Shown here in pieces: positions 7,178-15,808 of a stretch of DNA of 64,000 bases (the first letter of the stretch is position 1; each line of letters opens with the position of its first letter). The notes beneath the pieces are model-generated. The model searched no databases. It was not told the DNA's origin and saw only the letters and a list, made by a program, of their open reading frames with translations. Source of the stretch: an uncultured Tessaracoccus sp. (GTDB lineage: Bacteria; Actinomycetota; Actinomycetes; Propionibacteriales; Propionibacteriaceae); the NCBI RefSeq assembly GCF_943914565.1, contig NZ_CALUCN010000001.1:124001-188000 (forward strand), written 5' to 3'. Made by a program: the position numbers and the translations under genes.

Positions 7178-9552
7178 CGTGGCGGACACACCTCGCGCCA
7201 CTGTTCGCCCGTTCGCGGCTCCTCCGATCGCTGGTGCTGGTGGTGCTGACCGTTGCGATGGCATCAACGTGGGCGCTCGGCATGCTGCAGGCGCTGGACC
7301 TCTCGGGTGAGCAACGCGCCCAGGAAGCGTTGGGGGCCAGCACCGGGGTCATCCTCCCGGCGGAGGAGATGTCGGGCCCCGGGACGTACCCGTCGGTGCC
7401 GAGCTGGACCGACGGTGTTGACGTCGTGCTCGTGCCGGGCGCCCAGCTCGGGCTCGTCGATGCGTCGGACACCTTGCTGGACGTGTACTACGAGGAGCTC
7501 CCGTTCCCCTCGGCGCCACTCGAGGGCCGCGTCCAACTCGACGACGGGCGATGGCCCCGTGCGGCGGGGGAGTGCGTCGGGACCTCGACATCCCCGACGC
7601 TGCGCTCGCCGACGGGTCGCTGGGAGCTGACGCTCGTCGGACACGCCCATCTCGTGTTCGAGCCCGAGGACTCCGGTCTCTGGTGCGCCGTGGGCACCTG
7701 GGGGAGGTACCGCGCAGGTGATGACGCGTCGGACGGTCCGGGCATCCAGACGAGCGTCCATCTCGTCGGGTCGCCCGAGCAGGCTGAGGAGCTGACGCAA
7801 CGGCTGGTCGAGGACGGGACCGTCTCCCCGTACTCGGTCCTCCTGCGCAGTGCCGTCGTCGACATGGCCCGCACGTCGCCGCAGGAGTTCCTCGCGATCT
7901 GGGTGGTCGCTGCGGTACTGCTCGTTGCCGTTCCGATGATCTTCGCCGGCAGGTTGGCGCGATGGGTGGGCAACGTCGAGCACTCGTTGGTCCTGGCCGG
8001 CGTCCCGTCCGCGTCGGTCCGTCGAGCAGCGCTCCTGGCCGCGGGCGTCGCGACCGGAGTGGCAGCAACGATCGGCGCAGCGCTCGGGACGCTGGGGGTG
8101 CTGGTCACTCGACCCGTCCTCCGGGCATGGACTGCCGGGCGCCCGCTGGCCCCGTGGACGGTTGACGTGCAGGCGGTCCTCCTGGCCATCGGTGGCTCGA
8201 CCGGGGGCGCCCTGCTCGGCTTCGGCGTCGGGATGTGGCGGACCCGTGCCGTGCGACGACGCGCGATGCGGGAAGCGCGCCCCCTCTCCGCTCGGGGGCG
8301 CAGGAGGCTGGGCGCGACGGCGCTGCTGCTCACGCTGGTGGCGCTCGGCGTGCTGTGGACGTCGGAGGGGAGACTCTGGGCCATCGCCGGCGGCATCGTG
8401 CTCGGCATCGCGGCCGGTGCTGTCGCGTCGCCGCTGATCGGGCTCGTGCTGGCGCGACGTGTGGCCTCCGGGCGGGGCACGCCTGCTGCCCTGGCGGGCC
8501 GAATCATCGTCGAGGACGGCCGCAGATGGAGCGCCGTGCTGTTCGGTGCGACGTGTTTCCTGGGGTCTGTGGTCGCCATCTTCATCAACATGTCCGCCTC
8601 GGTCGCGGCGCAAGGTGCGCTCCTGCAACCGCCGGTGCCGCCCGGCATGGTGGTCGTTGACCTGCCCGAGGCGCAGCAGGGCGAGGACCCGACCGCGTCG
8701 GTGCGGCGCATGGAGCAGGACCTCGGGCTGACGCACTCGGCGGAGCTGCTGCAGACCGAGCTCATGGTGGGGGATGAGGGAGTGCTGTTCCTCCTCCCGG
8801 ATCGTGCCTCCGCGAAGGCGGTGCTGGGTTCGTTGGACGCCGACGCCGAACGAGGGCTGGCCGAGGGAAGCATCCTCCGGCCCGGTGGCAGGGCCGGTGA
8901 GGTCGCGGTGCAGTCCGCGACTGGGGACGTGAACCTGCGGATGCACGTCCAGCCCTACCGCCCTGACCCCGCGCACCACGTCACGCTCGGGTACGGGTTC
9001 GCGATGGAGGCCGCCGTCGACAGTGACGCAGCCGGAGCAGGTGCTCGTCGGGCCTGGGTCTACACCGGAGTCGATGACCAGACCAGCACCGCGCTGCGCG
9101 AGTGGCCGGCGCGGTCGGGGAACCTGGACGTCGTCGTGCACGCGCACCACGACCAGGGCGCGGCCTCGATGCCGCTTCGCCTGACGGCGGGATTCGGTGT
9201 GCTGGCCTTGGTGGCGGTGCCGCTGCTGGTGTGGTCGATGCGCCGGGAGATCGACGCCCTTCGGCCACTCGTGCTGGCGTTGGACAGCCTCGGCGTGCCC
9301 CGGAGGTGGGCGACGACGGTCCTGCTCGCGATCGCATCGGTGCAGGTGGCCGTGCCCCTCGTCGTCGGGGTGCTGGTAGCCGTGGTGACAACGGGTTTGC
9401 TGCAGGTGCTCTACCCGCCGCTGTTCGACACCGTGCGGGCCAACTGGCTCGGTGTCGTGGTGGTCGCCGTCGTGCTGGCGTCGAGCGTCTGGATCAGCGC
9501 TCGGTGGGCCACGGCGAACCTGCGACGACGGGTCCGTCAGGACCTGATCTGA
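7174..9552 (+). CDS. Large FtsX-like ABC permease
   Basis: 792 residues. One membrane segment at about 15-37 is followed by an extracytoplasmic region to about 225. Further membrane clusters lie near 230-250, 280-345 and 365-435, then comes a second exterior region, and the last segments are near 665-690, 705-740 and 745-775. This is the duplicated FtsX-like layout of long MacB-type permeases without the 4-TM simplicity of MacB itself. It starts by ATGA overlap with its ATPase and ends just before a strong hairpin, so the pair is a complete export unit. No sensor genes are directly adjacent, and the substrate is not evident. Confidence 0.8.
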   Translation: MTWRTHLAPLFARSRLLRSLVLVVLTVAMASTWALGMLQALDLSGEQRAQEALGASTGVILPAEEMSGPGTYPSVPSWTDGVDVVLVPGAQLGLVDASDTLLDVYYEELPFPSAPLEGRVQLDDGRWPRAAGECVGTSTSPTLRSPTGRWELTLVGHAHLVFEPEDSGLWCAVGTWGRYRAGDDASDGPGIQTSVHLVGSPEQAEELTQRLVEDGTVSPYSVLLRSAVVDMARTSPQEFLAIWVVAAVLLVAVPMIFAGRLARWVGNVEHSLVLAGVPSASVRRAALLAAGVATGVAATIGAALGTLGVLVTRPVLRAWTAGRPLAPWTVDVQAVLLAIGGSTGGALLGFGVGMWRTRAVRRRAMREARPLSARGRRRLGATALLLTLVALGVLWTSEGRLWAIAGGIVLGIAAGAVASPLIGLVLARRVASGRGTPAALAGRIIVEDGRRWSAVLFGATCFLGSVVAIFINMSASVAAQGALLQPPVPPGMVVVDLPEAQQGEDPTASVRRMEQDLGLTHSAELLQTELMVGDEGVLFLLPDRASAKAVLGSLDADAERGLAEGSILRPGGRAGEVAVQSATGDVNLRMHVQPYRPDPAHHVTLGYGFAMEAAVDSDAAGAGARRAWVYTGVDDQTSTALREWPARSGNLDVVVHAHHDQGAASMPLRLTAGFGVLALVAVPLLVWSMRREIDALRPLVLALDSLGVPRRWATTVLLAIASVQVAVPLVVGVLVAVVTTGLLQVLYPPLFDTVRANWLGVVVVAVVLASSVWISARWATANLRRRVRQDLI

Positions 9553-9562
9553 CCGACACACG

Positions 9563-9599
9563 ACGCGGCGCGCCGCACGAGGAGTGCGACGCGCCGCGT
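9563..9599. terminator. Bidirectional hairpin terminator
   Basis: A 10-bp perfect outer stem (ACGCGGCGCG / CGCGCCGCGT) is stacked on a 5-bp inner stem (CGCAC/GTGCG) with a 5-nt loop and a single mismatch between them. It lies between the convergent permease and sod genes. No U-tract is present, as is usual in high-GC actinobacteria. Confidence 0.75.
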
Positions 9600-9622
9600 G
9601 GCGTGTTCGGTGGGGGCGAGGG

Positions 9623-10237
9623 TCAGGCGAGCGCGGCCTGCGCAGCCTTGGCCTTCTCGAAGCGCTGGGCGACGTCGGCCCAGTTGACGACGTTCCACCA
9701 GGCGTCGACGTAGTCGGCCTTCACGTTCTTGTACTGGAGGTAGAAGGCGTGCTCCCACATGTCCAGCTGCAGCAGCGGGATCTGCGAGGTGGGGAGGTTG
9801 CCCTGCTGGTCGAAGAGCTGGTGGATCAGCATCTGGCCGCCCAGGGTGTCCCAGGCGAGGACCGACCAGCCGGAGCCCTGCAGCCCGGTGGCGGTGGCGT
9901 TGAACTGCTTCTGGAAGGGCTCGAAGCCACCGAAGAACTCGTCGATGGCGCTGGCGAGCTCACCCTCCGGGCGGCCGCCACCCTCCGGCGACATGTTCTT
10001 CCAGAACACCGAGTGGTTCACGTGGCCACCGAGGTTGAAGGCGACGTCCTTGGCGAGCTTGTTCACGTTGCCGAGCTCACCCTTGGAGCGCGCCTCGGCG
10101 AGCTGCTCCAGGGCCGTGTTGAGGCCCTTGACGTAGGTCGCGTGGTGCTTGCCGTGGTGCAGCTCCATGATTTCCGGGGCGATGTGCGGGGCAAGTGCGC
10201 CGTAGTCGTAGTCGAGATCAGGCAGAACGTAGGTCAT
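9623..10237 (-). CDS. sodA: Superoxide dismutase [Mn/Fe]
   Basis: 204 residues. It converts superoxide to peroxide and oxygen in the cytoplasm. Metal ligands are His27 (MELHHGKHH), His75 (HVNHSVFW), Asp159 and His163 (QLDMWEHAFYLQYKN). The start was set at MTYVLPDLDYD; a longer frame exists upstream, but AGGAAA stands just before this ATG and family members begin here. Mn or Fe (or cambialistic) use cannot be settled by reading. It is a single gene, flanked downstream by the bidirectional hairpin. Confidence 0.96.
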   Translation of the reverse strand: MTYVLPDLDYDYGALAPHIAPEIMELHHGKHHATYVKGLNTALEQLAEARSKGELGNVNKLAKDVAFNLGGHVNHSVFWKNMSPEGGGRPEGELASAIDEFFGGFEPFQKQFNATATGLQGSGWSVLAWDTLGGQMLIHQLFDQQGNLPTSQIPLLQLDMWEHAFYLQYKNVKADYVDAWWNVVNWADVAQRFEKAKAAQAALA

Positions 10238-10285
10238 GGGTGCATTTCCTTTCAAAATCTGCGTCCATGGGCAACAACTCAAACC

Positions 10286-10879
10286 CTAGCCCGAATATTC
10301 CAGCCCCCAAGTAGATCGCAGAACACGGAACCCCTTGGCGGAGGCCACCTTCTCGGTCGGCCAGCCCTCGTCGGTCAGCCACCGCGCGAGCGAGTCGCCG
10401 CCCAGGTGTTTGCCGACGACGAGCCAGGCCGTGCCGTCGCGGCGCATTCTCGGCAGCCACTCGGTGAGCAGCGCGTGCAGCGCCGGCTTGCCGATGCGGA
10501 TCGGCGGGTTCGACCAGATCTCGTCGTACGGGCCCTCGGCGGCACGCACGACGCGCACACGGTCGGCGACGCCGTGCCGCTCGGCGTTCATCCGGGTGAG
10601 CTCGAGCGCGTGATCGTTGACGTCCACGGCGTCCACCGTGACCCCCGGCGAGGCGACGGCGAGGCCCAGCGCGATCGGACCGAACCCGCAGCCGAGGTCG
10701 AGCAGATGCCCCTCCGACGGTGGGTCGACCGTCCGCAGCAGCACGGCCGTGCCGGGGTCCAGCCGGGAGCCCGAGAACACTCCGCGCCCGGTCGTGAACG
10801 TCAGCTCCCGGCCGAACACCGTCGCGGTGATCGCTCGGGTGACGAGGGGGCCCTCGCCGGTGACGAAGTAGTGGCTCAT
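10286..10879 (-). CDS. Class I SAM-dependent methyltransferase, RsmC/RlmG-like
   Basis: 197 residues with a SAM-binding motif LLDLGCGFGPIALGLA and the catalytic-type IWSNPPIRIG motif of small-domain N2-guanine methyltransferases (RsmC, RlmG, MTS domain). The protein has only the catalytic half, lacking the N-terminal pseudo-domain of E. coli RsmC, which is usual in actinobacteria. A role in modifying a guanine of rRNA is likely. Its ATG overlaps the truA stop (ATGA), giving an RNA-modification operon trmB-truA-this gene. Confidence 0.8.
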   Translation of the reverse strand: MSHYFVTGEGPLVTRAITATVFGRELTFTTGRGVFSGSRLDPGTAVLLRTVDPPSEGHLLDLGCGFGPIALGLAVASPGVTVDAVDVNDHALELTRMNAERHGVADRVRVVRAAEGPYDEIWSNPPIRIGKPALHALLTEWLPRMRRDGTAWLVVGKHLGGDSLARWLTDEGWPTEKVASAKGFRVLRSTWGLEYSG

Positions 10880-11688
10880 GGCTGCTCCAGGGTCCGGGTG
10901 GCGCGGGTCTCGTGGGCACGTCGGGCGAGGCCCTCGTCGGTGGGGTAGCCGACCTCCTCGAGCACGAGTCCGTGCGCCGGCATGACGGGGACCTCGTTGT
11001 GGCGCCGGCGATGGGCGGCGACGCGTGTGAGCCACGCCTCGTCGCGACGGCCGGCGGCCACCTGCAGCAGCGCACCGGTGAGCGAGCGCACCATCGAGTG
11101 GCAGAACGCGTCGGCCAGGAGATGGATCCGGACGACGCCGTCGGGACCCCGCGTGGCGCTGAGTTCGCGCAACTCGCGGATCGTCGTCGCGCCCTCTCGT
11201 GCGCGACAGAACGGCGCGAAGTCCCTGAGCCCCAGCAGAAGCGGCGCGACGAGGTTGAGGGCGTCGACGTCGACGGTGTCGCGCAGGGTCACGACGTGTC
11301 CGCGCGTGAGTGGGTCGGGTACGACGTCGGCCGGGGCGACGCGGTAGGTGTACCGCCGCCAGATCGCGGAGAACCGGGCGTCGAACCCGTCCGGGGCGGG
11401 CGTCACCGCACGGACGACGACGTCGTCGGGCAGGACGCGGCGCAGTCGGCGCAGCAGGGTCTCGGGCAGGTCCGGGACGGCGGAGCCGACGTCGAGGTGG
11501 CACACCTGCCCGCGGGCGTGGACGCCGGCGTCGGTGCGGCCGGCGACGACGAGCTCGGGGGTGTCCTCGTCGCGCAGGAGCCGCGCGAGCCAGCCCTCGA
11601 GCTCACCCTGGACCGTGCGCAGCCCCGGCTGCCGCGCCCAGCCGTGGAAGTCGCGTCCGTCGTAGGCGAGATCGATGCGCAGCCTCAT
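10876..11688 (-). CDS. truA: tRNA pseudouridine(38-40) synthase TruA
   Basis: 270 residues. TruA isomerises uridines 38-40 in the anticodon arm. The catalytic Asp53 sits in AGRTDAGVHARGQV; other family segments are YDGRDFHGWARQPG near the N-terminus and SFC-type FCHSMVRSLTGALLQVA near 210. It overlaps trmB upstream and the methyltransferase downstream by 4 bases each. Unlike in many actinobacteria it is not next to rplQ but stands with trmB. Confidence 0.93.
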   Translation of the reverse strand: MRLRIDLAYDGRDFHGWARQPGLRTVQGELEGWLARLLRDEDTPELVVAGRTDAGVHARGQVCHLDVGSAVPDLPETLLRRLRRVLPDDVVVRAVTPAPDGFDARFSAIWRRYTYRVAPADVVPDPLTRGHVVTLRDTVDVDALNLVAPLLLGLRDFAPFCRAREGATTIRELRELSATRGPDGVVRIHLLADAFCHSMVRSLTGALLQVAAGRRDEAWLTRVAAHRRRHNEVPVMPAHGLVLEEVGYPTDEGLARRAHETRATRTLEQP

Positions 11689-12398
11689 GCGCGCACCCCG
11701 TAGGCGAGGTCGTAGACCTGTCGACCCGCCGCCAGCCCGCGGGCCTCGTACTTCGTGACCGGACGTTCCGCGAGCCGGGGCGCCCACCCGTCGTGGAGGT
11801 TGCGCAGCCGCGGGTGGTCGTCGAGCTCCTCGCGCATCCACCACGCGTACTCCTCCCAGTCGGTCGCGATGCGCCAGACGCCGTCGGGGCGGAGCCGGCT
11901 GGCGACGAGGTCGCCGAAGCCGCGCGAGACGAGCCGACGCTTGTGGTGGCGCGTCTTGTGCCACGGATCCGGGAAGAAGGTCCACAGCTCCGAGACCGCC
12001 CCCTCGTCGAAGAGGCGCTCGAGCCCCTGCACACCGTCGACCATCGCCACCCGGACGTTGCGCACCTCGGCGCGGGCGAGCTTGCCGAGCGTGGAGGCCA
12101 CCGCGCGCTCGTAGACCTCGAAGGCCACCACGTCGGCCCCCGGCCGGTGGGCCGCCATCGCGACGAGCGAGTCGCCGGTGCCGGAGCCGATCTCGACGCA
12201 CAGCGGGGCCTCGCGCCCGAACACCGCCGCCCAGTCGATCGACGCGTCCTCGGAGACGGAGGTGTCGAGCTCGCCGGAGGGCACGTCGAGCACGTACCGC
12301 GCGCGGTGCCGGCGGAGCGCGCCGCGCTGCGAGGCGTTCATCCGGGCGCTGCGGCGCACGAAGCTCACGACGTCGCGGTGGGGGCGGGAATCAGTCAC
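11685..12398 (-). CDS. trmB: tRNA (guanine-N7-)-methyltransferase TrmB
   Basis: 237 residues. TrmB methylates G46 of tRNA. The SAM site is CVEIGSGTGDSLVAMA and the family motif is LWTFFPDPWHKTRHHKRRLV. The GTG start (12396-12398) was chosen because a TAGAGT -10 box (12405-12410) ends 6 nt upstream, implying a leaderless message, and the N-terminal SFVRRSARMNASQR matches the family. First gene of a three-gene RNA-modification operon. Confidence 0.92.
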   Translation of the reverse strand: MTDSRPHRDVVSFVRRSARMNASQRGALRRHRARYVLDVPSGELDTSVSEDASIDWAAVFGREAPLCVEIGSGTGDSLVAMAAHRPGADVVAFEVYERAVASTLGKLARAEVRNVRVAMVDGVQGLERLFDEGAVSELWTFFPDPWHKTRHHKRRLVSRGFGDLVASRLRPDGVWRIATDWEEYAWWMREELDDHPRLRNLHDGWAPRLAERPVTKYEARGLAAGRQVYDLAYGVRA

Positions 12399-12453
12399 CC
12401 GGCCACTCTACCCATCGACGGCGGGTAGGCTGGAGCGCGGCGAAGGAGGCCCC

Positions 12454-12828
12454 ATGCGTACCGTGTTGAACATCATCTGGCTGCTCTTCGGAGGGATCTG
12501 GCTGGCGCTCGCCTACCTCCTCGTGGGCATCGTGAGCTGTCTGCTCATCGTCACGATCCCCGTGGGCGTGGCGTTCATGCGGATGGCTGCCTACGTGATC
12601 TGGCCGTTCGGCAAGCGGGTGGTGAAGAAGCCCGGCTACGGGGCGTTCTCGACGGTGGTCAACGTCGTGTGGTTCGTCCTGCTGGGGTGGGCGCTGGCGC
12701 TCGTGCACCTCGTCACCGCTCTCGGGCAGGCCATCACGATCGTGGGCATCACCAACGCCGCCGTGAGCGTGAAGATGATCCCCGTGAGCTGCTTCCCGTT
12801 CGGCAAGCGCGTCGTCGACGCGCACTGA
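12454..12828 (+). CDS. yccF: YccF domain-containing inner-membrane protein
   Basis: 124 residues made of two similar halves, each with a hydrophobic stretch ending in a WPFGKRVV or FPFGKRVV motif, the hallmark of the YccF (DUF307) domain. About four membrane segments. A near-perfect ribosome site (GAAGGAGG, 12442-12449) and a TAGGCT -10 box stand upstream. Function is unknown across the family. It is a single gene, divergent from trmB. Confidence 0.85.
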   Translation: MRTVLNIIWLLFGGIWLALAYLLVGIVSCLLIVTIPVGVAFMRMAAYVIWPFGKRVVKKPGYGAFSTVVNVVWFVLLGWALALVHLVTALGQAITIVGITNAAVSVKMIPVSCFPFGKRVVDAH

Positions 12829-12854
12829 GCGTCGGCGTCACGGGGCTCGGAGGG

Positions 12855-13097
12855 TCACCGGTAGGTCTCGCGGTCCACGACGTGGCCCTGGTCGGTCAGC
12901 GTCGTGGCCTGTGTGGTGCGGACGGCGCGACGGCGGTTGAGCACCACACCGAGCACGAGCCAGATGACCGCTCCCACGAGCAGGATGTAGCCCACCATCT
13001 CGAGGTCGACACCAGCGACGGAGCCGCCGACCGCGAGGGCGAGGATGGCGCCCAGGATGCCGAGTGCGACGGGGCCACCGATGTTCACGTAGGTCAT
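12855..13097 (-). CDS. Small two-TM membrane protein (DUF6458-like)
   Basis: 80 residues beginning MTYVNIGGPVALGILGAIL. Two hydrophobic helices (about 6-27 and 33-53) and a basic, then hydrophilic tail. This matches small actinobacterial membrane proteins of the DUF6458 type, of unknown role. A longer frame exists upstream, but the ATG at 13097 has a TACCGT -10 box (13104-13109) 6 nt before it, supporting this start and a leaderless message. Confidence 0.7.
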   Translation of the reverse strand: MTYVNIGGPVALGILGAILALAVGGSVAGVDLEMVGYILLVGAVIWLVLGVVLNRRRAVRTTQATTLTDQGHVVDRETYR

Positions 13098-13175
13098 GCC
13101 TGCACGGTACCCATGGGCTCGACGCCTCGACAAGGGCTTCGCGCGGATCGCGGCCCCCGTCGGGCTGCGCGCGGC

Positions 13176-13610
13176 TCAGAGCTCGGCGGAGTCCATCCAG
13201 ATGGTGACCGGTCCGTCGTTGACGAGTTCCACGTCCATCATGGCGCCGAAGCGTCCCGTCTCGACGTGGGCGCCGAGCTCGCGCAGGGCCTCGACGAAGG
13301 TGTCGAACAGCGGCTCGCTCACCGGGCCGGGTGCGGCCTTCGACCACGAGGGGCGTCGGCCCTTGCGGATGTCGGCGTAGAGCGTGAACTGGCTCACCGC
13401 GAGGATCGGCGCCCCGACGTCGCTCGCGGAGACCTCGCCGTCGAGGATTCGCAGCCCCCAGAGCTTCCGGGCGAGCTTCTCGCAGGTTGCCGGGGTGTCG
13501 TCGTGGGTGATGCCCACGAGCAGGACGAGACCGGGGGAGGGCAGTCGGCCCACCACCTCGCCCTCGACGGTGACGCTGCCGGACTTCGCTCGTTGCACGA
13601 CGACTCGCAT
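13176..13610 (-). CDS. dtd: D-aminoacyl-tRNA deacylase
   Basis: 144 residues. Dtd hydrolyses D-amino acids (and glycine mischarged on tRNA-Ala) from tRNA. The two active-site motifs are present: SQFTLYAD (residues 73-80) and the Gly-cisPro motif in NDGPVT (131-136). A TACGGT box (13618-13623) ends 7 nt before the ATG, suggesting leaderless transcription. Single gene. Confidence 0.94.
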   Translation of the reverse strand: MRVVVQRAKSGSVTVEGEVVGRLPSPGLVLLVGITHDDTPATCEKLARKLWGLRILDGEVSASDVGAPILAVSQFTLYADIRKGRRPSWSKAAPGPVSEPLFDTFVEALRELGAHVETGRFGAMMDVELVNDGPVTIWMDSAEL

Positions 13611-13749
13611 GCCCGCCACCGTACCCGGTGCTGGTTTGCCGCGGACGCGTGACGTGCGGCATCGTGGACGTCGTGGGGTGGCGCGCGGGTCTGTGGTCAC
13701 GTCCGTCGGGCGCTGTTAAACCAAGGTTCGGTGGTACGTCACCCCGATT

Positions 13750-13778
13750 TTGACCGACGTCGATCGCTCACGTAGGAT
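13750..13778 (+). promoter_or_regulatory. Sigma-A-type promoter of rplM-rpsI
   Basis: TTGACC (13750-13755) and TAGGAT (13773-13778) are separated by 17 bp. Transcription would start near 13785, giving a leader of about 90 nt before rplM, long for this window. The leader contains a short GTGC/GCAC hairpin; autogenous control by a ribosomal protein is possible but not shown. Confidence 0.75.
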
Positions 13779-13872
13779 TGGCAGCTGTTGCGCGCACTGC
13801 GGGCTGGCTCACGTGCCCGTGCACGCAATCCCAAAGGCAAGAAGTACACGAGTTGGAAGTTGGTCTGCGTCC

Positions 13873-14316
13873 GTGACTACGTACACCCCCAAGCCAGGCG
13901 AGATCGCCCGGAACTGGCACGTGATTGATGCCGAGGACGTCGTCCTCGGTCGTCTCGCGGTTGCTGCCGCAACGTTGCTGCGTGGCAAGCACAAGGCCAC
14001 CTTCGCTCCGCACGTCGACGGTGGCGACTTCGTCATCATCGTCAACGCCTCGAAGGTCGTCGTCACCGGCGACAAGGCGGACAAGTCGATGCGCTACTCG
14101 CACTCCGGCCGTCCCGGCGGCCTGAAGACCTCCTCGGTGGCCGAGCTGATCGAGAAGAACCCCCGCAAGCTCGTCGAGCGCGCGGTCTGGGGGATGCTGC
14201 CGAAGAACAAGCTGTCGCGCAAGCTCATCGGCAAGCTCAAGGTGTACGCAGGCCCCGAGCACCCGCACGCTGCGCAGAAGCCGCAGCCGTACGAGATCAC
14301 CCAGATCGCCCAGTAA
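13873..14316 (+). CDS. rplM: 50S ribosomal protein L13
   Basis: 147 residues, the normal L13 length, starting at GTG (VTTYTPKPGEIARNWHVIDA). Family segments include VLGRLAVAAATLLRGKHK, RPGGLK and MLPKNKLSRKLIGKLKVYAGPEHPH. The open frame extends upstream to 13750, but that part is the untranslated leader and covers the promoter. rpsI follows after 16 bases. L13 is an early-assembly protein of the large subunit. Confidence 0.96.
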   Translation: MTTYTPKPGEIARNWHVIDAEDVVLGRLAVAAATLLRGKHKATFAPHVDGGDFVIIVNASKVVVTGDKADKSMRYSHSGRPGGLKTSSVAELIEKNPRKLVERAVWGMLPKNKLSRKLIGKLKVYAGPEHPHAAQKPQPYEITQIAQ

Positions 14317-14332
14317 CGAGAGCGCAGAATTC

Positions 14333-14857
14333 ATGAGCACTGAAGTCGTCGACGAGACCACCGACCAGCAGATCACGCCCTTCACCGACGAGCAGGACCG
14401 CGAGATCGCGTACCGCTCGGACTCCAACCCCGCGGTCGCCGAGGGCGCCCAGTCCCGCCCGGCCGTCGTCGCCCCCGGCCAGGCCGTGGGCCGCCGCAAG
14501 CAGGCCGTCGCCCGCGTGCGCATCGTCCCTGGGTCGGGAACCTGGACCGTGAACGGCCGCACCCTCGAGGACTACTTCCCCAACAAGCTGCACCAGCAGG
14601 CCATCAACGAGCCGTTCGTCGTGGCCGGGCTCGTCGGCTCCTACGACGTCATCGCCCGCATCACCGGCGGCGGCCCGTCGGGCCAGGCCGGTGCGCTGCG
14701 CCTCGGCATCGCCCGTGCGCTGAACGCCGTCGACGCGGAGGCCTCCCGGCCGGCGCTCAAGAAGGCCGGGCTGCTCACCCGCGACGCTCGCGTGCCCGAG
14801 CGAAAGAAGGCCGGCCTCAAGAAGGCCCGCAAGGCGCCGCAGTACAGCAAGCGCTGA
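14333..14857 (+). CDS. rpsI: 30S ribosomal protein S9
   Basis: 174 residues. The conserved S9 domain starts at about residue 50 (GRRKQAVARVRIVPG) and ends with the basic tail KKARKAPQYSKR that reaches the P-site tRNA. The acidic N-terminal extension of about 45 residues is common in actinobacterial S9. Co-transcribed with rplM and followed by a strong terminator. In most actinobacteria glmM follows directly; here an inserted toxin island intervenes. Confidence 0.96.
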   Translation: MSTEVVDETTDQQITPFTDEQDREIAYRSDSNPAVAEGAQSRPAVVAPGQAVGRRKQAVARVRIVPGSGTWTVNGRTLEDYFPNKLHQQAINEPFVVAGLVGSYDVIARITGGGPSGQAGALRLGIARALNAVDAEASRPALKKAGLLTRDARVPERKKAGLKKARKAPQYSKR

Positions 14858-14872
14858 TCCTCCGTACCGCAT

Positions 14873-14912
14873 CGACGTTGGGCAGGTCCGAAACCGGGCC
14901 TGCCCAACGTCG
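14873..14912 (+). terminator. Terminator of rplM-rpsI
   Basis: An 18-bp stem (14-bp perfect outer part CGACGTTGGGCAGG / CCTGCCCAACGTCG) closes an AAAC loop and is followed by TGTTCTC. It lies 15 bases past the rpsI stop. Confidence 0.85.
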
Positions 14913-15006
14913 TGTTCTCATTGATGACCGTGTCGCCGTCTGGGTACGGACACTCAGATGGAGCTGGTGCCCCGCCCCCAAATCTGTCCGACGCGCACGG
15001 CAGCGG

Positions 15007-15030
15007 CCGTGCAGCTGTTGAGCTGCACGG
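15007..15030. repeat. Perfect inverted repeat upstream of the toxin island genes
   Basis: CCGTGCAGCT and AGCTGCACGG are separated by GTTG. The hairpin ends 11 bases before a TAGCGT -10-like box (15041-15046), so it covers where a -35 region or operator would lie. It could be a repressor site or a hairpin shielding the island from upstream transcription. Confidence 0.6.
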
Positions 15031-15054
15031 GGGAGCCCAGTAGCGTTCCGGACC

Positions 15055-15453
15055 ATGAGCGAGCAGAAATTCCGGGACGCCTACGAAGCCATCGCCGACG
15101 TGGTCCGTCGCTCTGCGCAGCTGCCCGATCACCGGGAGCGCCCCGCGGAGCCGCTTGAGGTCATCTCGACTTCGCCACAGCACGAAGTGACCGTGTGCGT
15201 CGAGGACGCACGGGTGCGCTCCATCCGCATCGACGACTTCTGGTTCGAGGGAGCCAGCTCCGACGAGGTTGCCGACGCGGTGCGCGATGTGGTGAACACC
15301 GCGTTCGAGGAGTGGAACCGGACCTTCCTGGAGGCGCTGCGTACCCACACCCCGGACATGCGTGAACTGTCTGTCGCCATGGACGCGGCGAACGCCAAGC
15401 TGGATGACGCGTGGGTCTCCACCCTCGCTGAGGCAAAGGTGCCGGGCGCATGA
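15055..15453 (+). CDS. YbaB/EbfC-like protein of toxin operon
   Basis: 132 residues, mixed alpha/beta: an N-terminal helix, a strand-rich middle (EVTVCVEDARVRSIRIDDFWFEG), then two long helices. This pattern resembles YbaB/EbfC-family proteins that stand at the head of WXG100/type VII toxin operons in actinobacteria, where they may act as chaperone or partner. TAGCGT ends 8 nt before the ATG (leaderless-like). It overlaps the next gene by ATGA. Function is inferred from context. Confidence 0.55.
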   Translation: MSEQKFRDAYEAIADVVRRSAQLPDHRERPAEPLEVISTSPQHEVTVCVEDARVRSIRIDDFWFEGASSDEVADAVRDVVNTAFEEWNRTFLEALRTHTPDMRELSVAMDAANAKLDDAWVSTLAEAKVPGA

Positions 15454-15776
15454 GCCGCACAGTTTTCTCCCCGAGGAGCTGGCGTGTCGCCGCTCAGGAG
15501 TTCGACAGCGTCGCCGCAGAGGCGCCCAGCGCACTGCGCGGACTGGTGTCCGAGACGACGAACGCGGGTGCGTGCGGGGCCGCCAGCGGCCTCGCGACAG
15601 TGGACGGCGCAGTCGCCATCATGCTCGAGGTGTTCGGCGCAGTGATGGAGGACTCGATCCTCGCGCCGCTCGAGGAAGGACTTCGTCAAGAGGCGGACGC
15701 CATCGCGGACACGGGTGAGACCCTGCAGGCCGCAGAAGACCACGGAGCTGACGTCGCGTCGCACGTGGGGCACTGA
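15450..15776 (+). CDS. Small helical WXG100/EspC-like protein
   Basis: 108 residues, predicted as two helices separated by a Gly/Ala-rich turn (AGACGAASGLATVDGAVA). Size and layout fit the ESAT-6/EspC-like (DUF2580-type) partners found in type VII secretion toxin loci, but a clean WXG motif is missing. It overlaps the YbaB-like gene (ATGA) and lies 32 bases before the carrier gene. A role as a heterodimer partner for secretion of the downstream protein is an inference. Confidence 0.5.
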   Translation: MSRTVFSPRSWRVAAQEFDSVAAEAPSALRGLVSETTNAGACGAASGLATVDGAVAIMLEVFGAVMEDSILAPLEEGLRQEADAIADTGETLQAAEDHGADVASHVGH

Positions 15777-15808
15777 GCCCCCGAGAGGGACGAGAGTACG
15801 AGGAACTG

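Noticed and set aside
13750..13872. N-terminal extension of L13 by 41 residues.
   Set aside because: It overlaps the promoter and the leader; L13 from GTG 13873 has the standard 147-residue length.
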